Positions 1-7,016 of a DNA stretch of 23,487 nt are shown piece by piece. How positions within the stretch are numbered: position 1 is the stretch's first letter; every line of letters starts with the position of its first letter. The position numbers were made by a program, and so were the translations under genes. The notes under the pieces are model-generated. The model was not told where the DNA came from and made no database searches. It was given only the letters and a program-made list of their open reading frames with translations. The stretch comes from Alphaproteobacteria bacterium (GTDB lineage Bacteria > Pseudomonadota > Alphaproteobacteria > Acetobacterales > Acetobacteraceae), in assembly GCA_026225015.1 (NCBI GenBank), contig JAMFRY010000252.1:1-23487 (forward strand), written 5' to 3'.

Positions 1-509
1 ACCTCCCCATCCACCGAAGCCGGGATATTCGCCTCGATGCTGCCGGAGGTGATTACGGCAAAATCGCGCTTGAGGACATCCGGCTGGATTTTGAGAAGCT
101 GGCCGGAGGCTTCCCGCGCGCGGCGGGAGAGTGTCTCATCGGCCAGCAGCGCCAGGAGAATATGACCGGAACGAATGCGTGACAGGCCTTGTTCAATGGA
201 GGCCAGCAGCCAGGCCTGCTTGATTGCATCTACGATCTCGGGCGAGAGGCCGGGCGCGCGCGAATTGCCGGTTTTCAATTTGTCCAGGCCGCGATTCAAA
301 TCAGCCAGGAAACGTCCGTGATCGACATCATATTGGCGCAGGATCGCCGCGATATCGGTATCGGTTCCCTCGGCCAGACGAATCAGCCAGTGTTCCAGTT
401 CGACATTGTAATGCGTGCGTGACATCGTGAGGCCGGCCGCCGCTTCCAATGCCCGGCGGCAATGCTCGTCAAGACGTCCGATGAGCGGCTTGAGGTCAAT
501 GGCGAGCAC
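1..509 (-). CDS. clpV: ClpV (TssH), T6SS sheath-disassembly AAA+ ATPase, N-terminal part
   Basis: ClpV is the cytoplasmic Clp/HSP100-type ATPase that recognises contracted TssB-TssC sheath and disassembles it for reuse. Reading the minus strand from a GTG at 509-507 gives an uninterrupted frame of 169 complete codons to the window edge, starting MLAIDLKPLIGRLDEHC and containing the segment LTMSRTHYNVELEHWLIRL, both typical of the ClpV/ClpB N-domain. The family is usually about 850-900 residues, so only the N-domain is visible; the Walker motifs lie outside the window. The GTG start is supported by an AAGGAG ribosome binding site (plus-strand CTCCTT, 515-520) five bases upstream. The gene is divergent from tssA and shares its upstream region. 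The 3' end is missing because of the window, not because of a mutation. Confidence 0.93.
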   Translation of the reverse strand, partial: MLAIDLKPLIGRLDEHCRRALEAAAGLTMSRTHYNVELEHWLIRLAEGTDTDIAAILRQYDVDHGRFLADLNRGLDKLKTGNSRAPGLSPEIVDAIKQAWLLASIEQGLSRIRSGHILLALLADETLSRRAREASGQLLKIQPDVLKRDFAVITSGSIEANIPASVDGE

Positions 510-781
510 GTTTACTCCTTATGATCGTTTCCGTATGCGTGACTGCTGTACGGACCAAGTTTGGCCGTACCCCAGTATTGTAAAGCGAGCCGCATTGTAA
601 GCCAGCTAAACTCCCTTGGCGGCGGATCTTTGAGGCATGGCCGGATTGCCCGGTTGGTTAACTTGTATCGGTAGCGATGTCCAGTTAATAGGAAGAGAAA
701 GCGAGCGATTGTGCAAGCAGCCAATTGTTAGATCGCATCGCCGGAGCAGACGGCAAAGCAGGCGACTGGGAGAACACGAGA
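510..781. promoter_or_regulatory. Divergent clpV/tssA intergenic control region
   Basis: This 272-bp stretch separates the divergent clpV and tssA starts and should hold promoters for both. Seen in it: the clpV ribosome binding site at 515-520, a 6-bp inverted repeat (GTACGG 548-553 and CCGTAC 565-570), and a sigma70-like element pointing toward tssA, described separately. No convincing sigma54 -24/-12 element and no open frame resembling a known protein were found. Any regulator bound here is unknown. Confidence 0.6.
663..691 (+). promoter_or_regulatory. Candidate sigma70-type promoter for the tssA operon
   Basis: A TTGTAT hexamer at 663-668 is followed after exactly 17 bases by TAATAG at 686-691, a reasonable -35/-10 pair in a locally less GC-rich stretch. 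It would start transcription near 698 and give a leader of roughly 80 nt before the preferred tssA GTG start. This is a pattern match by eye only. Confidence 0.4.
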
Positions 782-1882
782 GTGGCGGTAGAAGGGCTTG
801 ACCTGGAAGAGTTGCTGGCGCCGGTCAGCGATGCCGCGCCTGCCGGAGCGGATGTGCGCTCGGACTTCTCGCCGGCCTCGTTATATTTCCGGCTGCGAGA
901 CGCGCGCTCGGATGCGCGGGCCGCGGAGCGCACCGCGGATGCAAACCCGGGTGAGGTCGTTTCGCCGGAGGGGTGGCGCAATGTTCGCGCATTGGCGGTC
1001 AAAATCCTGCGGGAACAGGCGAAAGATCTGGAAGCTGCCGCATGGCTCACCGAGGCGCTGGTGCGCAGCGACGGGCTGAAAGGGCTGTCATTCGGCGCCG
1101 GCTTGATCGCCCAGTTGGCGGAGCGGTATTGGGACCAGCTTTTTCCGCTGCCCGATGAGGACGGAATCGAGACACGGGTGGCGCCGGTTACGGGCCTGAA
1201 CGGCGAAGGGGGCGACGGGACGCTGATTCAACCGCTGCAAAAACTGCCGTTGTTCAGGGACGGGCAGGGCGAAACGGTGCTGCTGTTCCAGTATCTGCAA
1301 TCCGCCGAGACGGCAACGATCGCCGATCCCAAGCGCCTCGAAGCCCGGGTCAATGCCGGCGTGACGCCGTTCGATACGATGCAGAATGCTGCGCGGGCAG
1401 CGTCAGCTTCCGGATATAGCGCCCTTCGCAAGGACTACATTGCCGCGCGGGCGGCCTGGTCGGAAATGGGCGCGGTTCTGGACCGATTTGCCGGCGTGGA
1501 TGCGCCGCCGACCGGACGGGTGACGGAAACGCTTGAAAAAATTGGTGATTTTCTGTCCGCTTACGCCCCGCCGGAGGCGACGAGCGAAGCGGTGGCGAAT
1601 GCGCCGGAGGGGTTGAGCGGCGGCGAGCTGGAGAGGGCAGCCATGGGCGCCGGCCCCGGAAAGCTGAGGCGACTTGCCGGCCGCGAAGATGCGCTTGCAA
1701 GTTTGAGCGAAATCGCCGACTATTTCCGCAAGACCGAGCCTCAATCTCCCTTAGCCTACACCATCGAAGAGGCGATCCGCCGCGGGCGGCTGAGTTGGCC
1801 GGAATTGCTCGCTGAGCTGGTGCGCGACGATCAGGTACGAAACAATATACTCAGCAGCCTGGGGCTGCGGACCGGAGATTGA
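782..1882 (+). CDS. tssA: TssA, T6SS assembly protein (ImpA N-domain, short type)
   Basis: TssA organises baseplate and tail polymerisation in the cytoplasm. The N-terminus (LDLEELLAPVSDAAPAGADV) matches the ImpA_N domain that defines the family. The C-terminus (EPQSPLAYTIEEAIRRGRL, then LLAELV and a final LGL) matches the end typical of short TssA proteins of about 350 residues, such as Pseudomonas aeruginosa TssA1. I prefer the GTG at 782 (366 residues) because it has a GGGAG ribosome binding site at 768-772 and begins right before the conserved LDLEELL segment. The same frame extends upstream to a TTG at 725 (385 residues), but that start has no ribosome binding site. It is the first gene of the plus-strand sheath/baseplate block, 119 bp before tssB. 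Confidence 0.9.
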   Translation: MAVEGLDLEELLAPVSDAAPAGADVRSDFSPASLYFRLRDARSDARAAERTADANPGEVVSPEGWRNVRALAVKILREQAKDLEAAAWLTEALVRSDGLKGLSFGAGLIAQLAERYWDQLFPLPDEDGIETRVAPVTGLNGEGGDGTLIQPLQKLPLFRDGQGETVLLFQYLQSAETATIADPKRLEARVNAGVTPFDTMQNAARAASASGYSALRKDYIAARAAWSEMGAVLDRFAGVDAPPTGRVTETLEKIGDFLSAYAPPEATSEAVANAPEGLSGGELERAAMGAGPGKLRRLAGREDALASLSEIADYFRKTEPQSPLAYTIEEAIRRGRLSWPELLAELVRDDQVRNNILSSLGLRTGD

Positions 1883-1947
1883 GGCAAGCAAGGGCGGCGA
1901 GCGGGCGGGAGCACCGGTTAGAACAAGATTTTACGATCATGCTTGCC
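1883..1947. repeat. 8-bp inverted repeat in the tssA-tssB gap
   Basis: GGCAAGCA at 1883-1890, starting immediately after the tssA stop, is the exact reverse complement of TGCTTGCC at 1940-1947. The arms are 49 bases apart within the 119-bp gap before tssB. It could be an operator half-site pair or a long-loop hairpin, or chance. There is no T-run after it, so it is not a standard terminator, and I could not find a clear promoter for tssB here. Confidence 0.3.
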
Positions 1948-2001
1948 AATAACGGCGGCGGCGCGCCAGGTTTTAGTTAATGGAAGTCAGGAGACGTAAA
2001 C

Positions 2002-2511
2002 ATGAGTGGCAGCATACACAGTAAACTGAATCGGGTCCGCAAGCCGCGCGTCCATATTACCTATGACGTTGAAACCGAAGGGGCGCAGATCGAGCGGGAG
2101 CTTCCCTTTGTCGTCGGCGTGCTGGGAGATTTCTCCGGCGACCCGACCCAGCCGCTGCGGCCGATGGCGGATCGTAAGTTCGTGCAGATCGATCGGGATA
2201 ATTTCAACGACATCATGGCGCGCATGACGCCGGGCCTGAACCTGAAGGTCGAAAATACCCTGGCCGATGACGGTAGCGAAATGGCCGTGAACCTGAAATT
2301 CAACTCGATGGATGATTTCGACCCGGCCAAGATCGTGGATCAGGTGCCGGCGCTGAAATCCCTGCTGGAGACCCGCAACAACCTGCGTGACCTGCTGAGC
2401 AAGGCGGACCGTTCCGACGAGCTGGAATCGCTGCTGGAAAAGGTTTTGCAGAACGAGACCGAATTGAAGGCGCTGTCTGGCCAGCTTGGTCTTGACAAGA
2501 CGGAGGGCTGA
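2002..2511 (+). CDS. tssB: TssB (VipA), small sheath subunit
   Basis: TssB pairs with TssC to build the contractile cytoplasmic sheath around the Hcp tube. The 169-residue product has the family length and signature: SIHSKLNRVRKPRVHITYDV at the start, the LPFVVGVLGDFSG segment near residues 34-46, a DRKFVQIDRDNFN-like segment (as ADRKFVQIDRDNFND), and a helical C-terminus (LKSLLETRNNLRDLLSK). The ATG has an AGGAG ribosome binding site at 1989-1993, eight bases upstream. The stop lies three bases before the tssC start, and the tssC ribosome binding site sits inside the last tssB codons, so the two subunits are probably translationally coupled. Confidence 0.97.
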   Translation: MSGSIHSKLNRVRKPRVHITYDVETEGAQIERELPFVVGVLGDFSGDPTQPLRPMADRKFVQIDRDNFNDIMARMTPGLNLKVENTLADDGSEMAVNLKFNSMDDFDPAKIVDQVPALKSLLETRNNLRDLLSKADRSDELESLLEKVLQNETELKALSGQLGLDKTEG

Positions 2512-2514
2512 ACC

Positions 2515-4005
2515 ATGTCCGGCACCCAGACAAATCCCGAAACCGCTTCCGTTGCCACCAGCGAGGGGCCGAGCTTCCTTGACCAGGTTGTCTCCGCCAC
2601 CAAGCAGACCGAGCCGGACCGCGCCCAGGCGCTGGTGAAAAACCTGGTCGAGCAGGCGCTTTCAGGGACGGTCACCTTCGACAAGAACCTGACCCGCACG
2701 ATCGACCGGGCGATTGCCGCGATCGACGCTAAATTGTCGGCGCAGCTCAACGCCATTTTGCATCACGAAAAATTCACCAAGCTGGAGGGCAGCTGGCGGG
2801 GGTTGAATCACCTGGTCATGAATTCGGAGACCGGCACCAGCCTGAAAATTCGGGTGCTGAACGTAACCAAGCGGGAGTTGAACCGCGACCTGACCAAGGC
2901 CGTGGAGTTCGATCAGAGCCAGCTTTTCAAAAAAATCTACGAGAATGAGTTCGGCACGCCGGGGGGCGAGCCGTATGGCGCGCTGATCGGCGACTATGAA
3001 TGGAACAACCACCCCGATGACATTGAATCGTTGCGGCTGATTTCGAATGTGGCGGCGGCCTCCTTTGCGCCGTTTATCTCCGCCGCCGGGGCGGGAATGT
3101 TCGGCTTCGACGATTGGACCGAACTGACCAAGCCGCGCGACCTGGCTAAAATTTTCGATACGGCGGAATACACCAAATGGCGCGGCTTTCGGGACACCGA
3201 GGATGCGCGCTTTGTCTCCCTGGTGTTGCCGCGGGCGCTGGCGCGCGTGCCTTATGGCGCGGCGACCAAGCCGGTAGAGGAATTCAGCTATGAGGAGGCG
3301 CCGACCGATGCGGCCGGGGCGGCGCAGGCTTTGAACCATCGCGAATATTGCTGGATGAACGCGGCCTATGCGATGGGAGTGCGGATGACCGCGGCATTTT
3401 CCGAATCCGGCTTTTGTACCGCCATTCGCGGCGCCGAAGGCGGCGGCAAAGTGGAAAATCTGCCGACCCATATCTTTCAATCCGATGATGGCGACATGGA
3501 TGGCAAATGCCCCACCGAGATCGCCATTACCGACCGGCGCGAATTCGAACTCTCCAACCTCGGCTTCCTGCCGCTCTGCCACTACAAAAACACCGACTAC
3601 GCCGTGTTCTTCGGCGGGCAGACGGTGCAGAAACCGAAAAAATACGACCGGCCGGACGCCACGGCGAATGCCTCCATCTCAGCCCGCTTGCCTTATATCA
3701 TGGCCTCCAGCCGGTTTGCCCATTTCCTCAAGGTAATGGCGCGCGACAAGATCGGCGCTTTCATGGAAGCCACGGATTGCGAGAAATGGTTGAACCGCTG
3801 GATTACCAATTACGTCTCCGACAACCCCGATGCCGGGCAGGAGACGAAGGCGAAATATCCGCTGCGGGAAGCCAAGGTGGAGGTGCGGGAAATTCCAGGC
3901 AAGCCCGGCTCCTATAACGCGGTGGCCTATTTGCGGCCCTGGCTACAGATGGAAGAGCTAACGACCAGCATGCGCATGGTCGCCCGTATTCCTCCGAAGG
4001 CCTGA
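2515..4005 (+). CDS. tssC: TssC (VipB), large sheath subunit
   Basis: TssC forms the body of the contractile sheath with TssB. The 496-residue length is normal. Recognisable family segments include FLDQVVSATKQTEPDRAQ near the N-terminus (region of the helix that ClpV grips in some systems), LHHEKFTKLEGSWRGL, KIRVLNVTKREL, FDQSQLFKKIYENEFGTPGG and the SRFAHFLKVMARDKIGAFM stretch toward the C-terminus, ending with RPWLQMEELTTSMRMVARIP. A GGAGGG ribosome binding site at 2502-2507 is seven bases before the ATG. It is followed by a second, diverged tssC-like gene. Confidence 0.97.
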   Translation: MSGTQTNPETASVATSEGPSFLDQVVSATKQTEPDRAQALVKNLVEQALSGTVTFDKNLTRTIDRAIAAIDAKLSAQLNAILHHEKFTKLEGSWRGLNHLVMNSETGTSLKIRVLNVTKRELNRDLTKAVEFDQSQLFKKIYENEFGTPGGEPYGALIGDYEWNNHPDDIESLRLISNVAAASFAPFISAAGAGMFGFDDWTELTKPRDLAKIFDTAEYTKWRGFRDTEDARFVSLVLPRALARVPYGAATKPVEEFSYEEAPTDAAGAAQALNHREYCWMNAAYAMGVRMTAAFSESGFCTAIRGAEGGGKVENLPTHIFQSDDGDMDGKCPTEIAITDRREFELSNLGFLPLCHYKNTDYAVFFGGQTVQKPKKYDRPDATANASISARLPYIMASSRFAHFLKVMARDKIGAFMEATDCEKWLNRWITNYVSDNPDAGQETKAKYPLREAKVEVREIPGKPGSYNAVAYLRPWLQMEELTTSMRMVARIPPKA

Positions 4006-4011
4006 TCTTCG

Positions 4012-4043
4012 CATCCGCTGCCCGTCATGATTGGCGGCGGATG
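4012..4043 (+). repeat. Hairpin between tssC and tssC2, just before the tssC2 ribosome binding site
   Basis: CATCCGCTGCC (4012-4022) and GGCGGCGGATG (4033-4043) pair over 11 positions with a single G-T wobble and a 10-base loop. The stem ends one base before the GGGAGG ribosome binding site of tssC2 (4045-4050). There is no following T-run, so a transcription terminator is unlikely. A role in mRNA stability or in lowering translation of tssC2 relative to tssC is inference. Confidence 0.5.
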
Positions 4044-4056
4044 AGGGAGGCCGATG

Positions 4057-5634
4057 ATGGGCAGCGAGATAGACCCGGATGAAACGCTGAGGGGCACACT
4101 GGTTCGGGCGCAGGCACCCGAGGAAGCGCTTCCGGCATTGCGCGAGGCGGTGCTGGCTGGCGCCTATTTTGGCGCGAAAAACGCCGCTTCGGCGGAGCGT
4201 TTGGCAGCCATGCTGGTGAGCGGGCCTGCCGGAACCTTGCGGGACTGGTATGGCGGCCAGTCCGCGACGCTGGCGCGAGACCCTGAGCTTTTGGCGGCGC
4301 TGCTCGACCGTGACATTGCGGCGATCGACGCGATGATCGCGCGCCAGCTTGATGCAATTCTGCATCACGTCCGGCTGCGGCGGCTGGAGGGAAGCTGGCG
4401 CGGGCTGGCCTGGCTGGTCTCCCGCCTTGGTTTAAGCGGGCGGGTCAAGATCCGGGTCCTTAACGCATCCTGGAACGAAATCTGCCGCGATCTGGAGCGC
4501 GCGGCGGAGTTCGACCAGAGCCAGCTTTTCAGGCGGATTTATGAGGACGAGTTCGGTATCGCCGGCGGCGAACCGTTCGGCCTGCTGATCGCCGATTACG
4601 AGGTTCGCCACCGGCCGGGGCCCGGCGCGTTGACAGATGACGTATCGGCGCTCTCCTCGCTCTGCGCCGTGGCGGCGGCTTCATTCGCCCCTTTGGTCAT
4701 CGGCGCGGCGCCGGCTTTGTTCGGCGTGGATGATTTCGGCGAGCTGAGCGGCGTGGGCGATCCCGTATCCGCCATGGCGTCCGCCGAATATCAGCGCTGG
4801 AAAAAGCTGGGCGCGCTGGATGATTCACGCTTCCTGGCGGTAACGCTGCCGCGCGTGCTGATGCGCGGCAAATGGGATGAGAGCTTGGGCCGGCACAGGG
4901 GTTTCCGCTACCGGGAGGAAGTGCAAGATGGCCAGCCCCAGGCCTGCTGCACTGCTGGCTATCTCGTCGCCGCCTGCGTGATTCGGGCGTTCGAGACCTA
5001 TTCCTGGCCGGCGGATATGCGCGGTTACGACATCGACCGGATCAGCGGCGGCGTGGTGGAGGACTTGCCGGAGCCGGTCTTTTCGATCGACCCGGAAGGC
5101 GGCTGGGGACGGCCGGCGCCGGATGTGGTGCTGACCGACCGGCAGGAGCGCACCCTGGTGGCGGCGGGGCTGCTGCCGGTATGCGTATTGCCCTATGGCG
5201 GCCAGGCATTGATCGGAGCGGCGCGCAGCCTGCAATCGCTGCAATCGACACCGGGCGCCAGCGGCCCGGGCGCCAACGTGGCGGGAGCCAACGCCCGGCT
5301 CTCGGCGCAATTCAACAGTGTTATCTGCGTTTCGCGATTCGCGCATTATGTGAAGATCATGGGCCGGGAGATGACCGGCTCATTCAAGACTCCGGCTGAA
5401 ATTCAGCGCCGGCTGCAGGATTGGCTGATGGGCTTCGCCACCGCCAATACCGGCGCTGGACCGGAGACGATGGCGCGCTACCCGCTGCGCAGCGCCAATG
5501 TCGCGGTGAATGAAGTGGCCGGCAGACCGGGCGTGTTTTCCTGCATCGTGCAGTTGCAGCCGCATTTTCAGCTGGACGATGTCGCGGTCTCGTTTCGTCT
5601 GATGACCGAGCTTGCGGCGCCCGGCAAATTGTGA
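4057..5634 (+). CDS. tssC2: Second TssC-like sheath protein (ImpD type)
   Basis: This 525-residue protein is a diverged paralogue of the upstream TssC. Matching segments follow in the same order: LDAILHHVRLRRLEGSWRGL, KIRVLNASWNEI, EFDQSQLFRRIYEDEFG, a GGEPFGLLIADYE segment, SRFAHYVKIMGREMTGSF, and a C-terminal LQPHFQLDD. Two tssC-type genes side by side are known in imp-type loci of Rhizobium and Agrobacterium (ImpC and ImpD; TssC41 and TssC40). Whether the second copy joins the sheath, caps it or regulates it is not visible here. Two ATG codons are adjacent (4054 and 4057); I chose 4057 because the GGGAGG site at 4045-4050 is then six bases away instead of three. The N-terminus up to about residue 80 differs from TssC and lacks its FLDQ helix. 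Confidence 0.92.
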   Translation: MGSEIDPDETLRGTLVRAQAPEEALPALREAVLAGAYFGAKNAASAERLAAMLVSGPAGTLRDWYGGQSATLARDPELLAALLDRDIAAIDAMIARQLDAILHHVRLRRLEGSWRGLAWLVSRLGLSGRVKIRVLNASWNEICRDLERAAEFDQSQLFRRIYEDEFGIAGGEPFGLLIADYEVRHRPGPGALTDDVSALSSLCAVAAASFAPLVIGAAPALFGVDDFGELSGVGDPVSAMASAEYQRWKKLGALDDSRFLAVTLPRVLMRGKWDESLGRHRGFRYREEVQDGQPQACCTAGYLVAACVIRAFETYSWPADMRGYDIDRISGGVVEDLPEPVFSIDPEGGWGRPAPDVVLTDRQERTLVAAGLLPVCVLPYGGQALIGAARSLQSLQSTPGASGPGANVAGANARLSAQFNSVICVSRFAHYVKIMGREMTGSFKTPAEIQRRLQDWLMGFATANTGAGPETMARYPLRSANVAVNEVAGRPGVFSCIVQLQPHFQLDDVAVSFRLMTELAAPGKL

Positions 5635-5667
5635 CCTCAACCTGATGGAAGAATGGATTGAACCAAC

Positions 5668-6474
5668 ATGGCAGAACCTGACCTAAAGGCCGCGGATTTG
5701 TTTCGTGCCGGCAGACTGGCGGAGGCGCTGGCCGCCGCGACCGCCGCCGTGAAGCAAAATCCCACCGATCTCGGGCATCGCGTATTGCTGGCGGAATTGC
5801 TGCTTTTTTCAGGCAATCTTGAGCGCGCCGATGTGATTCTGGATGCGGCGGGGCAGATTGACCCGTCTTCGGCTTTGGTCGTGTCCGAGTTCCGGCAACT
5901 CTTGCGCGCCGAGACCGCGCGGCGGCAACTTTTCCGCGATGGCCGCTTGCCGGAGCTGCTCGGCGATCTGGAGCCGACGGGCCAGGCTTCCCTGAAGGCG
6001 CTGGTTGCCCTGCGTGCCGGCGACGCGGATGCCGCGACGGCGGCGGTGGTGGAGGCCGAGGCGCTGCGCCCGCGCGTGAGCGGCCAAGCCAATGGCAGCG
6101 CTTTCGACGATTTCCGCGATGCCGACGATCTGCTGCCCGGCTATGTCGAAACGCTGACCACCACCGGAAAATATTTCTGGGTGCCGGTGGCCAGGATCGA
6201 GAGCATGGAATTCCATGCGCCAAAACGGCCGCGCGACCTGGCGTGGCGGCGATGCTCGATGAGTGTCACGGCCGGGCCGGATGGCGATGTGTATATTCCG
6301 GCAACCTATTTCGCGGAGGGCGAGATCGAGGACGGGTTCCGGCTTGGACGCGAGACATCCTGGAACGAACATGACGGGCTGGTGCGCGGGATCGGCCAGC
6401 GCGTCTTCCTGGCGGGGGAGGAAGACTTGTCCGTGATGCAGCTTGAGCATGTGGAGTTTCAGCCCGCCGCATGA
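5668..6474 (+). CDS. tagJ: TagJ (ImpE), sheath/ClpV accessory protein
   Basis: TagJ/ImpE proteins are cytoplasmic T6SS accessory factors; in systems studied, TagJ binds TssB and ClpV and helps sheath recycling. The 268-residue product begins with a TPR-like helical region (AADLFRAGRLAEALAAATAA, then PTDLGHRVLLAELLLFSGNL), as in ImpE. Its C-terminal half contains the family-like segment TTGKYFWVPVARIESMEFH and a W-R-R block (RPRDLAWRRCSMSV). Placement between tssC2 and tssE is the usual imp order. The ribosome binding site is weak. The stop overlaps the tssE ATG by four bases (6471-6474), indicating coupling. Confidence 0.92.
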   Translation: MAEPDLKAADLFRAGRLAEALAAATAAVKQNPTDLGHRVLLAELLLFSGNLERADVILDAAGQIDPSSALVVSEFRQLLRAETARRQLFRDGRLPELLGDLEPTGQASLKALVALRAGDADAATAAVVEAEALRPRVSGQANGSAFDDFRDADDLLPGYVETLTTTGKYFWVPVARIESMEFHAPKRPRDLAWRRCSMSVTAGPDGDVYIPATYFAEGEIEDGFRLGRETSWNEHDGLVRGIGQRVFLAGEEDLSVMQLEHVEFQPAA

Positions 6475-7016
6475 GTGATGACACGCTGAACCGCGGCGCC
6501 AACGCCAACCTGTTTATCGATCGCATGCGCGAGTCCGGGGCGCGGGTAAAACTTTCCGTGCTGGACCGTTTGCTGGACGACGCGCCGGAGATGGAGCGCG
6601 ACCGGCCGCTAACCGCTACCGAGGCGCTGACCGTGCTGCGCCGCGCGGTGCGCCGGGATCTGGAGGCGCTGCTGAATGGAAGGCGGCGGCTGGATTCGGT
6701 CCCTGCCCAATTCTCCGAGCTGGCCAATTCCAATTTCGGTTTCGGGCTGCCGGATTTCACCGCCGGCGCCATGCAGGAAGATGCAGGGCGGGAAATGCTG
6801 CGCCGGGAGATCGAACGCAGCATCCAGGCATTTGAGCCGCGGCTGGTGCAGATCGCGGTGACGCTGTTGCCGTCTACCGATGCGGCCAGCAGCACCTTGC
6901 GCTTCAGGATCAATGCGCTGCTGCAGGCCGATCCGGCGCCGGAGCCGATCAGCTTCGAGACCTTTGTGAATGCCGCAACCACCGACATCGCCGTCGCCGG
7001 AGGCCAGGTTGGCTGA
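6471..7016 (+). CDS. tssE: TssE, gp25-like baseplate protein
   Basis: TssE is the baseplate component related to phage T4 gp25 that helps start sheath assembly. The 181-residue product carries the family pattern: VKLSVLDRLLDDAPE near residues 24-38, LRRAVRRDLEALLNGRRRL near 55-73, the FGFGLPDF block near residue 90, and a C-terminal gp25-type region (EPRLVQIAVTLLPS, then LRFRINALL). It starts inside the last codons of tagJ (ATGA overlap) with no strong ribosome binding site of its own, so it likely depends on coupling. Its 3' end overlaps tssF by eight bases. Confidence 0.94.
   Translation: MSDDTLNRGANANLFIDRMRESGARVKLSVLDRLLDDAPEMERDRPLTATEALTVLRRAVRRDLEALLNGRRRLDSVPAQFSELANSNFGFGLPDFTAGAMQEDAGREMLRREIERSIQAFEPRLVQIAVTLLPSTDAASSTLRFRINALLQADPAPEPISFETFVNAATTDIAVAGGQVG
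6999..7003 (+). promoter_or_regulatory. Ribosome binding site that fixes the tssF start
   Basis: GGAGG lies five bases before the TTG at 7009. The longer open frame begins at an ATG-like position at 6970, 39 bases upstream, but that would add 13 unconserved residues and overlap tssE by 47 bases. The TTG start gives a product beginning MADRLLPYFNREL, the usual TssF N-terminus. Confidence 0.75.

Noticed and set aside
617..634. Possible sigma54 promoter (TGGC followed by CTTTG) upstream of tssA
   Set aside because: The GC element at -12 is missing and the spacing is off, so it does not meet the -24/-12 pattern.
725..781. Upstream TTG start for tssA
   Set aside because: No ribosome binding site and the added 19 residues do not resemble the TssA N-terminus; GTG 782 fits better.
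2662..3582. 306-codon minus-strand frame within tssC
   Set aside because: Lies wholly opposite a clearly conserved sheath gene and shows no recognisable domain.
5384..6223. 279-codon minus-strand frame across tssC2/tagJ
   Set aside because: Arg/Pro/Ala-rich shadow frame spanning two real genes in the other direction.
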